From Sulfurospirillum diekertiae (GTDB lineage Bacteria > Campylobacterota > Campylobacteria > Campylobacterales > Sulfurospirillaceae): DNA of 64,000 nt. The stretch covers positions 1,178,001 through 1,242,000 of the forward strand of contig NZ_CP023275.1 in NCBI RefSeq assembly GCF_002309535.1. The letters run 5' to 3'. The stretch's first letter is position 1, and each line of letters begins with the position of its first letter. Of the stretch, positions 17,888 through 25,560 are shown piece after piece. Under the pieces are notes generated by a model. That model searched no databases. It saw nothing but the letters and a program-made list of their open reading frames with translations, and was not told the DNA's origin. The position numbers and the translations under genes are program-made.

Positions 17888-19752
17888 TCTTTTATCATTG
17901 CTTCTTTATCTTTTGTTTCAATAGAGGATAAAAGCGATAAATGAACATTTTCATCAATACTTTTAAGATGCAAATCGTGCTGTGGAAAAGGAATCTCAAT
18001 ACCATTGGCATACAGTGTGTTGTAGATAATAATCAGAAATCTTGAAATAGTTTTGCTCGGTGCTAAAATTTCTTCACCATGAATCCATACTTGCAGTGCA
18101 AAATCAACACTACTGCTCCCCATTCCCGTCATAATAACATTAGTGTATTTATCACGGGTAGAAAGAATATCTGGATAGCCACTCTTTGCAACCGCTTCTA
18201 TAATCACAGCAATCACATGTTCTGGTTTTGTACCATAGGCAACACCAAAAGGAATATCGAAACGTTTGAGTTTATCGTGCATCGTCCAGTTAATCACATT
18301 GCCTTCAATGAAATTACGATTAGGAACGATAACATCAATATTGCCGTTAGTATTGAGTGTGGTCGAACGCATGCGAATATCGGAGACATGACCGCGTAAG
18401 GTATCGGACAACTCAACAAAATCTCCAATTTTGATGCTTCTCTCAAACATTAAGATAATGCCAGAAACAAAGTTTGAGACAATATTTTGCAGACCAAAAC
18501 CAATACCCACTGAAAGTGCTCCAGCAACCAGTGCAATAGAGGAGAGATCAATGCCCATGACGTTCAGTGCCACAAAAAAAGCTGTGATGACAATAACGTA
18601 GTAGCCGATATTGGATAAAATTGTGCGTGTCGCTAGGTTGATAGACTTACTATTATGGGTCATTCTTTTAATGCTGGTTTTATAAAAACCTCCACCAAAA
18701 ATACCAATGAGAAAAACAAATAAGGCTAAGATCATTTTCAACATACTAATAGGTGAACCATTCACTGTAAAAATGGGTTCACTCATAATATTCCAAGACA
18801 TTTTAAGGATATTTTTGAACTCTTGTACCGTTGAGCCTTTAAGGGTATCTATTGTGCCAAAATAATTTTTTTCCATATTATGGAGTAAAGTGGCAATGGA
18901 CTCTTGGATAACCTTTGCATTTTCTAAACTAGAAACCGCATCAAGAATATTTTTTTCCAAAACAAATACTTTTTTGTTTTTAGATTTTAAGGCATCTGAA
19001 AATTCTGAAAATAATGAAGTGATCGTTGCTCTGACTGCTTTATTGTAGGCATCTTCTTTGGTATTGATTGCCGCAGTTGAAATACCTTTGTCGTGCGTAT
19101 CCCCTAAGAGTTCAAAACGCTCTTTTTTAACTAAAAAATTATCAATCGTTGCACGTAATTTCAAAGCTTCATCTTGCGCCATGACGGTTTTTTTAGGCAG
19201 ATTTTCAGAATCAAAGGTAATGCTTTTTAGCGATTCATTTAACATCTTATCGATGGAGAGTATCTCATTGACCATCATTTCATTTTGGTCTTTATACTCT
19301 AGAAATGACTTTGTGTACAGAGCACTTTGAAGCTCCAGTGTACGCTCTGAGGAATTGTTGTTCTCTAAACTTTTTATTTCTTTGGTTAAGGATTTTATTT
19401 TGGTGTCAATCGATTGGATTTTTTTCGTCAGAGAATCTTTTTTAAGCGTATCATCGATGTAACGATTAAAAAGAGCGTTATATTCATCAACATTTGTAGG
19501 TACACTTAAGGTAGTATTGGTAACGGTTGCGGGGATGGTATTGATCAATTTTTCAAGCAATACTTTTTGTAAAGCAATTTCATCATTTGATACTTTTGAC
19601 TCTTTGATCGTTTTTAAGAGGTTAATATAGACGGATTTATCTGCATTAATTAAAGAGGAATTTTGGTCATCTGCAAGAGCATTATGTGAGACGAACAAAA
19701 GTAAAAGTATGAACGATTTTAAGACACGCATAACCATTTGATTCTCCAACAT
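17884..19752 (-). CDS. MscS-family mechanosensitive channel with long coiled-coil N-terminus
   Basis: The 622-residue protein has a signal-like N-terminus, a periplasmic or extracytoplasmic region of about 300 residues rich in coiled coil, several membrane helices (about 330-430) and the MscS core. The pore helix reads GALSVGIGFGLQNIVSNFVSG, followed by FERSIKIGDFVEL and the beta domain with VPNRNFIEGNVINWT. It should release ions on membrane tension. The long N-terminal region is like that of the larger MscK/YbdG-type relatives. It converges with the CheW-sensor gene and is not part of an operon. Confidence 0.9.
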   Translation of the reverse strand: MLENQMVMRVLKSFILLLLFVSHNALADDQNSSLINADKSVYINLLKTIKESKVSNDEIALQKVLLEKLINTIPATVTNTTLSVPTNVDEYNALFNRYIDDTLKKDSLTKKIQSIDTKIKSLTKEIKSLENNNSSERTLELQSALYTKSFLEYKDQNEMMVNEILSIDKMLNESLKSITFDSENLPKKTVMAQDEALKLRATIDNFLVKKERFELLGDTHDKGISTAAINTKEDAYNKAVRATITSLFSEFSDALKSKNKKVFVLEKNILDAVSSLENAKVIQESIATLLHNMEKNYFGTIDTLKGSTVQEFKNILKMSWNIMSEPIFTVNGSPISMLKMILALFVFLIGIFGGGFYKTSIKRMTHNSKSINLATRTILSNIGYYVIVITAFFVALNVMGIDLSSIALVAGALSVGIGFGLQNIVSNFVSGIILMFERSIKIGDFVELSDTLRGHVSDIRMRSTTLNTNGNIDVIVPNRNFIEGNVINWTMHDKLKRFDIPFGVAYGTKPEHVIAVIIEAVAKSGYPDILSTRDKYTNVIMTGMGSSSVDFALQVWIHGEEILAPSKTISRFLIIIYNTLYANGIEIPFPQHDLHLKSIDENVHLSLLSSIETKDKEAMIKD

Positions 19753-19908
19753 TGAATAGGCATTTTAAAAGCTAATTATACCTTCTCTGTATTTAAAACA
19801 CATTTGCAATACATTAATACATTATTCATAAGGTTTTGATAGATAAACTCTCACAAATGTGAAGATATAAACTCCTTTTCTTGCTCTTTTAATATAATCA
19901 TTTCCAAC

Positions 19909-19922
19909 GGAACACTTCTTGT
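19909..19922 (+). promoter_or_regulatory. Sigma-54-like promoter of the second nif operon
   Basis: CAACGGAACACTTCTTGTAAATG gives GG (19909-19910), N10, GT (19921-19922), 39 bases before the nifX start. The core is the same as at 15244. Confidence 0.78.
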
Positions 19923-19960
19923 AAATGTATGAATAACGTTTAGCATAGGAGGATAAAAAG

Positions 19961-20317
19961 ATGGTCAAGGTAGCGTTTTTTACAAACGATCTCAAAAACA
20001 TTGATGCCCATTTTGGTTCAGGAGAGCAATTTGCCGTGTACGACGTAGGTGCTGAGGGTTTTTCACTCTCTAGCGTTGTTCAAACAGGTGAAGAGCGAAC
20101 GGAAGGCAGAGTCGAGATGTTACAACATGAGAACATTGACATTATGTACTGCATCGAAATTGGACCTGCAGCGGCTGCCAAAGTCGTCAACGGTAAAATC
20201 TTCCCTATCAAATACAAAGAAGTAGTGAGCATTGAAACAGAGCTGAATAAACTTCAAACCATGATAGCAACGAATCCTCCACCGTTTATCAAAAAAATCT
20301 TAGAAGCGAGAGGATAA
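19961..20317 (+). CDS. nifX: NifX, FeMo-cofactor carrier
   Basis: The 118-residue protein is a single dinitrogenase iron-molybdenum cofactor-binding domain (VKVAFFTNDL start, IDAHFGSGEQFAVYDV loop, MYCIEIGPAAAAKV). NifX binds NifB-co and the VK cluster and transfers them within FeMo-co synthesis. It is the first gene of an operon behind a sigma-54-like promoter and is followed by the DUF269 gene, its usual partner in nif clusters. A GGAGG ribosome site lies upstream. Confidence 0.9.
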   Translation: MVKVAFFTNDLKNIDAHFGSGEQFAVYDVGAEGFSLSSVVQTGEERTEGRVEMLQHENIDIMYCIEIGPAAAAKVVNGKIFPIKYKEVVSIETELNKLQTMIATNPPPFIKKILEARG

Positions 20318-20321
20318 GGCT

Positions 20322-20753
20322 ATGAATGAACTTGAAAAGTTGTTCATAGAGACTCTAACGTCTCAGATGAGAGCACTTGACCAATTTGGTACTTGGGCAA
20401 AAAAAAGCGATGAAGAAGTTTTGAGTGAAAAATATATTAAGAGTAAAGATGCACTGAAAAATATTCCTATTATTGCGGATATTGATGAGATGCAAATCCA
20501 AGATATTCGTCTGATTTTCCAGTCAATAGCTTTAGCTTTTGAGCTTAAAACAAACATTATGTGTTCTGTAGTCATGGAAATGAGCCACGAAGGATTCGGG
20601 CGTGCGGTTGTTATAGCTGAAAAAATTGTTGTTACCAATAAGTTTTTCAAAGATGCCCATCGTTACAGTTTTAGAACGTATGAAGATCTCGTTAAAGAAG
20701 GTGGCAAAATGTTAAAAGATGCTATCGAAATTTACGAAACCTATAAAAAATAA
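20322..20753 (+). CDS. NifX-associated protein (DUF269)
   Basis: The 143-residue protein matches the nif-specific DUF269 family: the opening LTSQMRALDQFGTWAKKSDEE, the IPIIADIDEMQIQDIR block, MSHEGFGRAVVIAEKIVV and the HRYSFRTYEDLVKEGGK end all follow the family pattern. Its biochemical role is not established, but it accompanies nifX in many diazotrophs. It begins 5 bases after the nifX stop. Confidence 0.9.
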   Translation: MNELEKLFIETLTSQMRALDQFGTWAKKSDEEVLSEKYIKSKDALKNIPIIADIDEMQIQDIRLIFQSIALAFELKTNIMCSVVMEMSHEGFGRAVVIAEKIVVTNKFFKDAHRYSFRTYEDLVKEGGKMLKDAIEIYETYKK

Positions 20754-20765
20754 TCAGGATAGAAC

Positions 20766-21281
20766 ATGGCAAAGGTTGGTATATTTTACGCAAGTGCGGG
20801 CGGTAATACAACATTGGTAGCGGAGGCTTTAAAAGAAGCCTATGAGCTTGAAGATGATGATTGTATTTTAATGGAAGATGATTTTGACAGTGTTGAGCAA
20901 TTTGACAATTATGATGCACTTTTTATTGGTTCTTCAACATGGGGTCAAGGCGATGTGCATTTTAGTTGGGTTGATCCACTCTTTGAAATCACTTCTGAAA
21001 ACATTAGTTTTACAGGTAAAAAAGTTGCATTTTTTGGTGCAGGTGATAGCAAAACACATGGTGAACATTTTTGTTCAGCTCTTGGCAAATTCAATCAAAT
21101 CTTTACCAAAGCAGGAGCAAATGTCATCGGTTTTGTTGACAAAGAAGCGTATACCTATACAGCATCTTTAGCTGAAGTTGGCGATAAACTCTGTGGTTTA
21201 GCGATTGATAATATTAACGAAGAAGATAAAACAAGTGAACGTATTGAAAATTGGATAGAACAGTTAAAAGGCGAATTATAA
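20766..21281 (+). CDS. nifF: Flavodoxin, nitrogenase electron donor (NifF-like)
   Basis: The 171-residue protein is a long-chain flavodoxin. It has the FMN phosphate loop near 8-14 (YASAGGNT), the first isoalloxazine loop SSTWGQGD (about 58-65) and the second GAGDSKTHGEHF (about 97-108). It is an acidic one-electron carrier for NifH or other ferredoxin-dependent enzymes. Membership of the nif operon, 13 bases after the DUF269 gene, supports a nitrogenase role. A palindrome copy lies 15 bases after the stop (21296-21307). Confidence 0.9.
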   Translation: MAKVGIFYASAGGNTTLVAEALKEAYELEDDDCILMEDDFDSVEQFDNYDALFIGSSTWGQGDVHFSWVDPLFEITSENISFTGKKVAFFGAGDSKTHGEHFCSALGKFNQIFTKAGANVIGFVDKEAYTYTASLAEVGDKLCGLAIDNINEEDKTSERIENWIEQLKGEL

Positions 21282-21369
21282 AAGCGTGAATAAGCTTTAC
21301 ATGTAAACATGAGATCAAGCTTTTTGTTTTGTGTTAAGGCATCTATAAAAATAGTGAAAAGGATAAAAA

Positions 21370-21702
21370 ATGAAAACGTTGGATCAATATTACAAACTAA
21401 AAGATGCAGAAGATTTTTTTGAGTTTTTTGGTGTTGAGTACGATAAGCACATCGTTGAAGTCAAGCGTTTTCATATTATGAAAGAGTATGGAACCCTTAT
21501 TAAAAAAGGGTTTGAGAATTTTAATGGTAATGAAAAATACCTGATGGATTTTCTAAAATTTGCTTTGATCCGTGTTTATATGGATTACAAACATGGACAT
21601 GCTCCTAGTGCGGCCGAAGTCTGGGGAATGTTGGAAGACGGCAAAGCCAAAGGGTGTTTAGCATGTGCTATATCATCGGAAGGAGGAAACTGTGCCTGCT
21701 AA
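21370..21702 (+). CDS. nifW: NifW-like nitrogenase-protective protein with Cys-rich tail
   Basis: The first two-thirds of the 110-residue protein match NifW (DAEDFFEFFGVEYDKHIVEVKRFHIMKEYG). NifW binds NifDK and supports its maturation or O2 tolerance. The C-terminal tail is unusual: GCLACAISSEGGNCAC contains four cysteines (CxxC and CxC) that could bind metal. The stop overlaps the nifZ GTG by 11 bases. The NifW call is good; the tail's role is unknown. Confidence 0.8.
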   Translation: MKTLDQYYKLKDAEDFFEFFGVEYDKHIVEVKRFHIMKEYGTLIKKGFENFNGNEKYLMDFLKFALIRVYMDYKHGHAPSAAEVWGMLEDGKAKGCLACAISSEGGNCAC

Positions 21703-22057
21703 TGATGAAATTGTTTTGCATGATAGTGTGACCGCAAAACTTTCGGGGAAAGATGAGCCAAAAGCGAAATTTTTTCTGGGGCAAAAAGTACAACTTTTGG
21801 AAGATGTTAAGAATGATGGAACCTATCCTTATCTTAAAATCGGTGAGGTGATGATTAAAAAAGGCTCAGTGGGGTACATTCGTACTATTGGTGAGTTTTT
21901 GCAAGTCATTCGTGTGTACGAAGTTCATTTTTTAGATGCAGAGGCGGTTGTTGAGGTCATTGGATGTCGGGAACATGAGCTTGAAGCACTTGAACCTTAT
22001 CGTGATCTTGAAGCCGAAGAAGTTGAATGGATGATGAATCACTATAACCAAAGTTAA
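21692..22057 (+). CDS. nifZ: NifZ, nitrogenase P-cluster maturation protein
   Basis: The protein matches NifZ: KFFLGQKVQLLEDVKNDGTYP, then GSVGYIRTIGEFLQ, YEVHFLDAE and the closing GCREHELEAL. NifZ acts as a chaperone in forming the second P-cluster of NifDK. GTG at 21692 is chosen because AGGAGG (21681-21686) stands 5 bases before it; an open frame reaches back to 21665 without a ribosome site. It overlaps the nifW stop by 11 bases. Confidence 0.85.
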   Translation: MPANDEIVLHDSVTAKLSGKDEPKAKFFLGQKVQLLEDVKNDGTYPYLKIGEVMIKKGSVGYIRTIGEFLQVIRVYEVHFLDAEAVVEVIGCREHELEALEPYRDLEAEEVEWMMNHYNQS

Positions 22058-22125
22058 ACATAAGAGTCATAAAAAAAGTTCTGAAAGAAAACGAATAAAA
22101 CAAATCTTAGTAAGGAGGAAAAGTC

Positions 22126-22464
22126 ATGGCGAAAGTAATCTTTATGCATTTTGATAAAGAAAAAGATGGTATCTACGATGCCAAAATAGGCGAACCAGTG
22201 GTGCGTTTAGCAAAAGAGAAGGGGATTCCTATCACTTTTGATCCTAAAGACCATTCAACATGTTTGATAAATGTTGAGAATATTAGCGAAGAAGAGCCTA
22301 CCAGTTACATGGAAGACGAAGAGCTTGATGAGCTTGTAAAACTTGGCGCTATTAGCCAAGAAGATGCTGATATTTGCCAACAGTTCACAGTTAGCCCAAA
22401 AGTGCGCATCGCTTCAATGATGATGATCAAGGGCGATGTTTTAATTAAACCATTTAAAAAGTAA
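22126..22464 (+). CDS. Ferredoxin-like protein lacking cluster cysteines
   Basis: The 112-residue protein has the length and block order of a plant-type [2Fe-2S] ferredoxin (EPVVRLAKEKGIPITFD, then a late RIASMMMIKGDVLIKPF). The four cluster cysteines are absent: only two Cys remain (in DHSTCLINVE and DADICQQF), neither in a CxxxxCxxC pattern. It lies 10 bases before a canonical [2Fe-2S] ferredoxin gene. An AGGAGG ribosome site shows it is well expressed with the nif operon. The fold relation is inference; a regulatory or docking role is possible. Confidence 0.6.
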   Translation: MAKVIFMHFDKEKDGIYDAKIGEPVVRLAKEKGIPITFDPKDHSTCLINVENISEEEPTSYMEDEELDELVKLGAISQEDADICQQFTVSPKVRIASMMMIKGDVLIKPFKK

Positions 22465-22474
22465 AGGATCACGT

Positions 22475-22771
22475 ATGACAACAAGAGTAGAAATTATCAA
22501 TGATTTTTTAGCAATTAATGTTAAACCGGGCGCAACGATTCAAGATGTTGTTGAAGCAAGTGGTAGTGCGCTTCCTTTTGGTTGCCGTGATGGTCAATGT
22601 GGCACATGTGCTGTTGAGATCGTTCAAGGTATGGAGTTTTTGTCTCCAAAAAATGAAAAAGAAGTTAAAGTGCTTAAAGAGATCTGCTTTGGCACCTGTA
22701 CTCCAAACACTCGTCTTGCATGTCAGATGAAAATCGACAAGCCAAACGGCGTTGTAAGAATTAAATACTAA
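22475..22771 (+). CDS. [2Fe-2S] ferredoxin, plant type
   Basis: The 98-residue protein carries the plant-type cluster motif CRDGQCGTC (C-x4-C-x2-C) and a fourth Cys in RLACQMK. It is a small soluble electron carrier, the last gene of the nifX operon. In other diazotrophs such ferredoxins (FdI, Shethna-like) feed or protect nitrogenase; the exact partner is not evident here. Two inverted repeats follow the stop. Confidence 0.9.
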   Translation: MTTRVEIINDFLAINVKPGATIQDVVEASGSALPFGCRDGQCGTCAVEIVQGMEFLSPKNEKEVKVLKEICFGTCTPNTRLACQMKIDKPNGVVRIKY

Positions 22772-22781
22772 GATTGTTCTA

Positions 22782-22838
22782 AGAGTTCTTGAAGAACTCT
22801 AACGTAGTGTTCACAGTGATACTTTGCACACTACGTTA
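22782..22838 (+). terminator. Tandem hairpins after the nifX operon
   Basis: First repeat: AGAGTTCTT-G-AAGAACTCT (22782-22800). Second: TAACGTAGTGT (22800-22810) pairs with ACACTACGTTA (22828-22838), an 11-bp perfect stem with a 17-base loop. TCTCTCCTGTACCTTTT follows. These probably end or attenuate the nifX transcript before rpoN. Nothing else was seen in the 198-base gap. Confidence 0.55.
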
Positions 22839-22969
22839 TCTCTCCTGTACCTTTTCATCCAAATTCATATCTGCATTGTTATGGTATTTCTGAAAAATAC
22901 AAACTATATGCGTAAAAATTAAGCAGCAATAACTTCTAAAAACACCAGAGCTTTGGGCATAATTTACGC

Positions 22970-24196
22970 ATGAGAAGTATCAACCTAGAATTCAAACAAA
23001 AGCAGAGTCTAAACCTCTCTTTAAAACTTTGGCTCCCACTGTTACAGCTTCCTCTTCAAGAGTTAAGTACGCACCTTGAAACATTGTCGTACGAAAACCC
23101 TTTTTTAGAGGTTAAGCGCCCCTTTGAACAAAACCTAGGTTCTAGCCATGGTATCGTCGAAGAGTTGGTACTGGGTAGCGAGTCTTTGCATGAAAAAATC
23201 ATTGAGCAGATTGTACCACCCCTTTTCCCAACACCTATTTCTCAAAAAGTCGCCCATGAAATATTGTGTGACATTACCGATGAGGGCTATTTTGATGGCG
23301 ATATGGAAAAAATTGCACAGACGTGTGGTGTGTATACAGAATATGTTGAGCGTATTCGTCAGCGTTTTTCCAAACTTGAGCCATATGGTGTTGGTGCACT
23401 AGATAGCAAAGAGTCGTTTGTTTTTCAATTAGATGCTCTCAGCGATGACATTGACGATGAACTATATAATCTAGTTCTCAAGATGATCGATCAGATGGCC
23501 AAGGTCGATAAATTTTCAAGGCATGGGCGTTTTGAAGAAGCCAAAGCGGTCATTAAAAAATTTGCGAATCCTCCCGCTTTAGAGTATCAATCAACACCTA
23601 AACAGATTATTCCCGATTTTTTTGTTGAAGTTGATGATGATATTAAACTACGTATCAACAACGACTATTATCCTGATATTCTCATCACCGACCCGTTTTC
23701 AAGTAAGAGTGAGAACATCAAAGAGAAGCTCAAAGAGGCACGTGACATCGTCAATCTTTTGGAACTTCGCAAAACAACGCTTTATAAGATCGTTCTTTTA
23801 GTGGTAGAGAGGCAGCTCTCTTTCTTTGTCGGTGGCGAATTAAAACCACTCAATATGAGTACACTTGCCGATGAGCTCTCGTTTGCAGAGTCCACCATCT
23901 CACGAGCCATCTCAAATAAATACATTGAGTCTAAGCAGGGAATTTTTCCACTTAAATCGTTCTTTACCAATGCGGTCTCATCCAAAGAGCTTTCATCTTC
24001 GGAAATAAAGAATTTTATCAATCAACTGATAGAATACGAAGATAAAAGTGAGCCGCTCACCGATGATGATTTATTGGAGCGCATTGAAAAACGTTTTAAC
24101 ATTAAGATGGTGAGACGCACCATCACCAAATACCGCAAATTGATGAACGTAGCATCATCGAAAGAGCGCAAGAAAATCTATAAGGTACAAGCATGA
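22970..24196 (+). CDS. rpoN: RNA polymerase sigma-54 factor
   Basis: The 408-residue protein has region I (Leu/Gln-rich, SLNLSLKLWLPLLQLPLQEL), the NPFLEV activator-contact end, a core-binding domain, the helix-turn-helix (FAESTISRAISNKY) and the RpoN box VRRTITKYR at 381-389. The usual box is ARRTVAKYR, so three box positions are changed. It directs transcription from -24/-12 promoters with an AAA+ activator such as NifA. Its stop overlaps the nifQ-like start (ATGA), tying it to nitrogen fixation. Whether a second rpoN for flagellar genes exists elsewhere cannot be seen. Confidence 0.93.
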   Translation: MRSINLEFKQKQSLNLSLKLWLPLLQLPLQELSTHLETLSYENPFLEVKRPFEQNLGSSHGIVEELVLGSESLHEKIIEQIVPPLFPTPISQKVAHEILCDITDEGYFDGDMEKIAQTCGVYTEYVERIRQRFSKLEPYGVGALDSKESFVFQLDALSDDIDDELYNLVLKMIDQMAKVDKFSRHGRFEEAKAVIKKFANPPALEYQSTPKQIIPDFFVEVDDDIKLRINNDYYPDILITDPFSSKSENIKEKLKEARDIVNLLELRKTTLYKIVLLVVERQLSFFVGGELKPLNMSTLADELSFAESTISRAISNKYIESKQGIFPLKSFFTNAVSSKELSSSEIKNFINQLIEYEDKSEPLTDDDLLERIEKRFNIKMVRRTITKYRKLMNVASSKERKKIYKVQA

Positions 24197-24555
24197 ATAC
24201 AACTACACATGAGAGCAGTGATAGCAGATACAGCAAACTTGAGATGCTCAAACTTGAGCGCGAAGTGATGGTTTTTTTACAAGGCTATGCCAAAAATCGC
24301 TATTCAAAGTATGTCATAGCACCGCATATTGCCGCCATGTCTTTGCAGATGAATCATCTCTATGAAGCAATGGGGTTTAAAAATCGTGTCCAGATGGGAA
24401 AGTACATGAAGTGCCATTTCCCAAAACTGGCTGAAATTAAACCTGTCGACAAATTGTGGAAGAAATTTCTCTACGATTCTATCAACAGAGTTGCCCCTTT
24501 TTGCTTTACATGTAAAGACAATTCGAACTGCTTTGCATGCCAGTTGGCGGGATAA
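24193..24555 (+). CDS. nifQ: NifQ-like molybdenum-donor protein
   Basis: The 120-residue protein matches the NifQ C-terminal half: MNHLYEAMGFKNR, then HFPKLAEIKPVDKLWKKFLYDSI, then a Cys cluster C104-x2-C107-x5-C113-x2-C116. Classical NifQ has a C-x4-C-x2-C-x5-C cluster motif holding a [Mo-Fe3-S4] unit that donates Mo to NifEN; the spacing here differs and the protein is shorter than the usual 160-190 residues. It is translationally coupled to rpoN. Palindrome copy 24505-24516 encodes FTCK (105-108) inside the cluster motif, supplying C107. Confidence 0.78.
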   Translation: MNTTTHESSDSRYSKLEMLKLEREVMVFLQGYAKNRYSKYVIAPHIAAMSLQMNHLYEAMGFKNRVQMGKYMKCHFPKLAEIKPVDKLWKKFLYDSINRVAPFCFTCKDNSNCFACQLAG

Positions 24556-24579
24556 AGCATCTTTAAAAAGGTCAAAACA

Positions 24580-25092
24580 ATGATTCGGTTTGCCGACGAA
24601 AATGATTTGGAAGCCATTTTAACAATTTACAACGATGCGATTTTAAATACTACTGCTGTTTATACCTATGTAGCAAAAACATTGGAAGAACGACAACTTT
24701 GGTTCCACAAAAAGAACGAAGAAGGCTATCCTCTGTGGGTGTATGAGTGCGATGGGAAAGTTGTTGGCTATGCAACCTATGGTTCTTTTAGGAGTAGTTC
24801 CGCTTACAAATATACCATTGAGCATTCGGTGTATGTTCACAAAGATTTTCGCAAACAGGGAATTGGAAAAATGCTTCTTGAAACCATTATCGACGATGCC
24901 AACGCTAAAGGGTACGCCACCATCGTTGCAGGTATTGATGCGTCTAATGCCAAGAGCATTCATCTGCACGAAAAATTAGGCTTTAGTGTTGCTGGAATTG
25001 TTCATAAAGCAGGGTACAAATTTGGTCAATGGCTTGATTTAGCCTTTTACGAACTTCAACTTGATTGCCCCAAAAATCCTACGGAAGGGTGA
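24580..25092 (+). CDS. GNAT N-acetyltransferase, phosphinothricin acetyltransferase-like
   Basis: The 170-residue protein is a single GNAT domain: acetyl-CoA loop FRKQGIGKMLL (about 88-98), the SVYVHKDFR strand, and the closing GFSVAGIVHKAGYKFGQWLDLAFYELQL typical of the phosphinothricin/methionine sulfone acetyltransferase group. It probably acetylates a small amino-acid-like compound. It starts 24 bases after the nifQ-like gene but is not a nif gene. A palindrome copy lies 8 bases after the stop (25101-25112). Confidence 0.85.
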   Translation: MIRFADENDLEAILTIYNDAILNTTAVYTYVAKTLEERQLWFHKKNEEGYPLWVYECDGKVVGYATYGSFRSSSAYKYTIEHSVYVHKDFRKQGIGKMLLETIIDDANAKGYATIVAGIDASNAKSIHLHEKLGFSVAGIVHKAGYKFGQWLDLAFYELQLDCPKNPTEG

Positions 25093-25138
25093 GTTTAGAC
25101 TTTACATGTAAAGCCTTATTCCAGAGCAAATGCATTTA

Positions 25139-25537
25139 TTATGCGTGTGTTTCTATTGTAAAAAAAGGGTTATGCGCGATTTCCCATAAATGACTGTCAG
25201 GGTCTTTAAAATAGCCGCTGTATCCGCCCCAGAATACTTTTTGAGGTTGTTTGGTAGGGGTCGCACCTGCTTTGATGGCTTCTTGAAAGAGTTCATCCAC
25301 TTCAGCTTCACTGCCAAGCATATGCGCAAGAGTAACACCATGAAAGGTACTTTCATCAAATGTAACGTTTGCATCTTCTGCGAGTGCTTTTTTCTCATAG
25401 AGCGCAAGCCATGTTCCGTTGAGCGTAAAGAATGCAATGTTCTCTTCATAAGGAAATCCCAGCCCTTTTTGATAAAATGCAATAGACTTCGCCATATCAC
25501 TGACCCCTAAGGTAATCATACTCATGTAGGGTTTCAT
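25139..25537 (-). CDS. VOC/glyoxalase-superfamily protein
   Basis: The 132-residue protein has two beta-alpha-beta-beta-beta units of the vicinal oxygen chelate fold (MITLGVSDMAKSIAFYQKGLGFP start, GGYSGYFKDPDSHLWEIAHNP end), with His and Glu in metal-ligand positions. Such proteins include isomerases, dioxygenases and antibiotic-binding proteins; the substrate is not known. The palindrome copy at 25546-25557 sits directly upstream and its AAAG end forms part of the ribosome site AAAGGA before the ATG. Confidence 0.83.
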   Translation of the reverse strand: MKPYMSMITLGVSDMAKSIAFYQKGLGFPYEENIAFFTLNGTWLALYEKKALAEDANVTFDESTFHGVTLAHMLGSEAEVDELFQEAIKAGATPTKQPQKVFWGGYSGYFKDPDSHLWEIAHNPFFTIETHA

Positions 25538-25560
25538 TGTTTTCCTTTACATGTAAAGAT

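Noticed and set aside
22970-24196. Sigma-70-type or anti-sigma identity for the gene before nifQ
   Set aside because: Region I, the helix-turn-helix and the RpoN box fit sigma-54 only.
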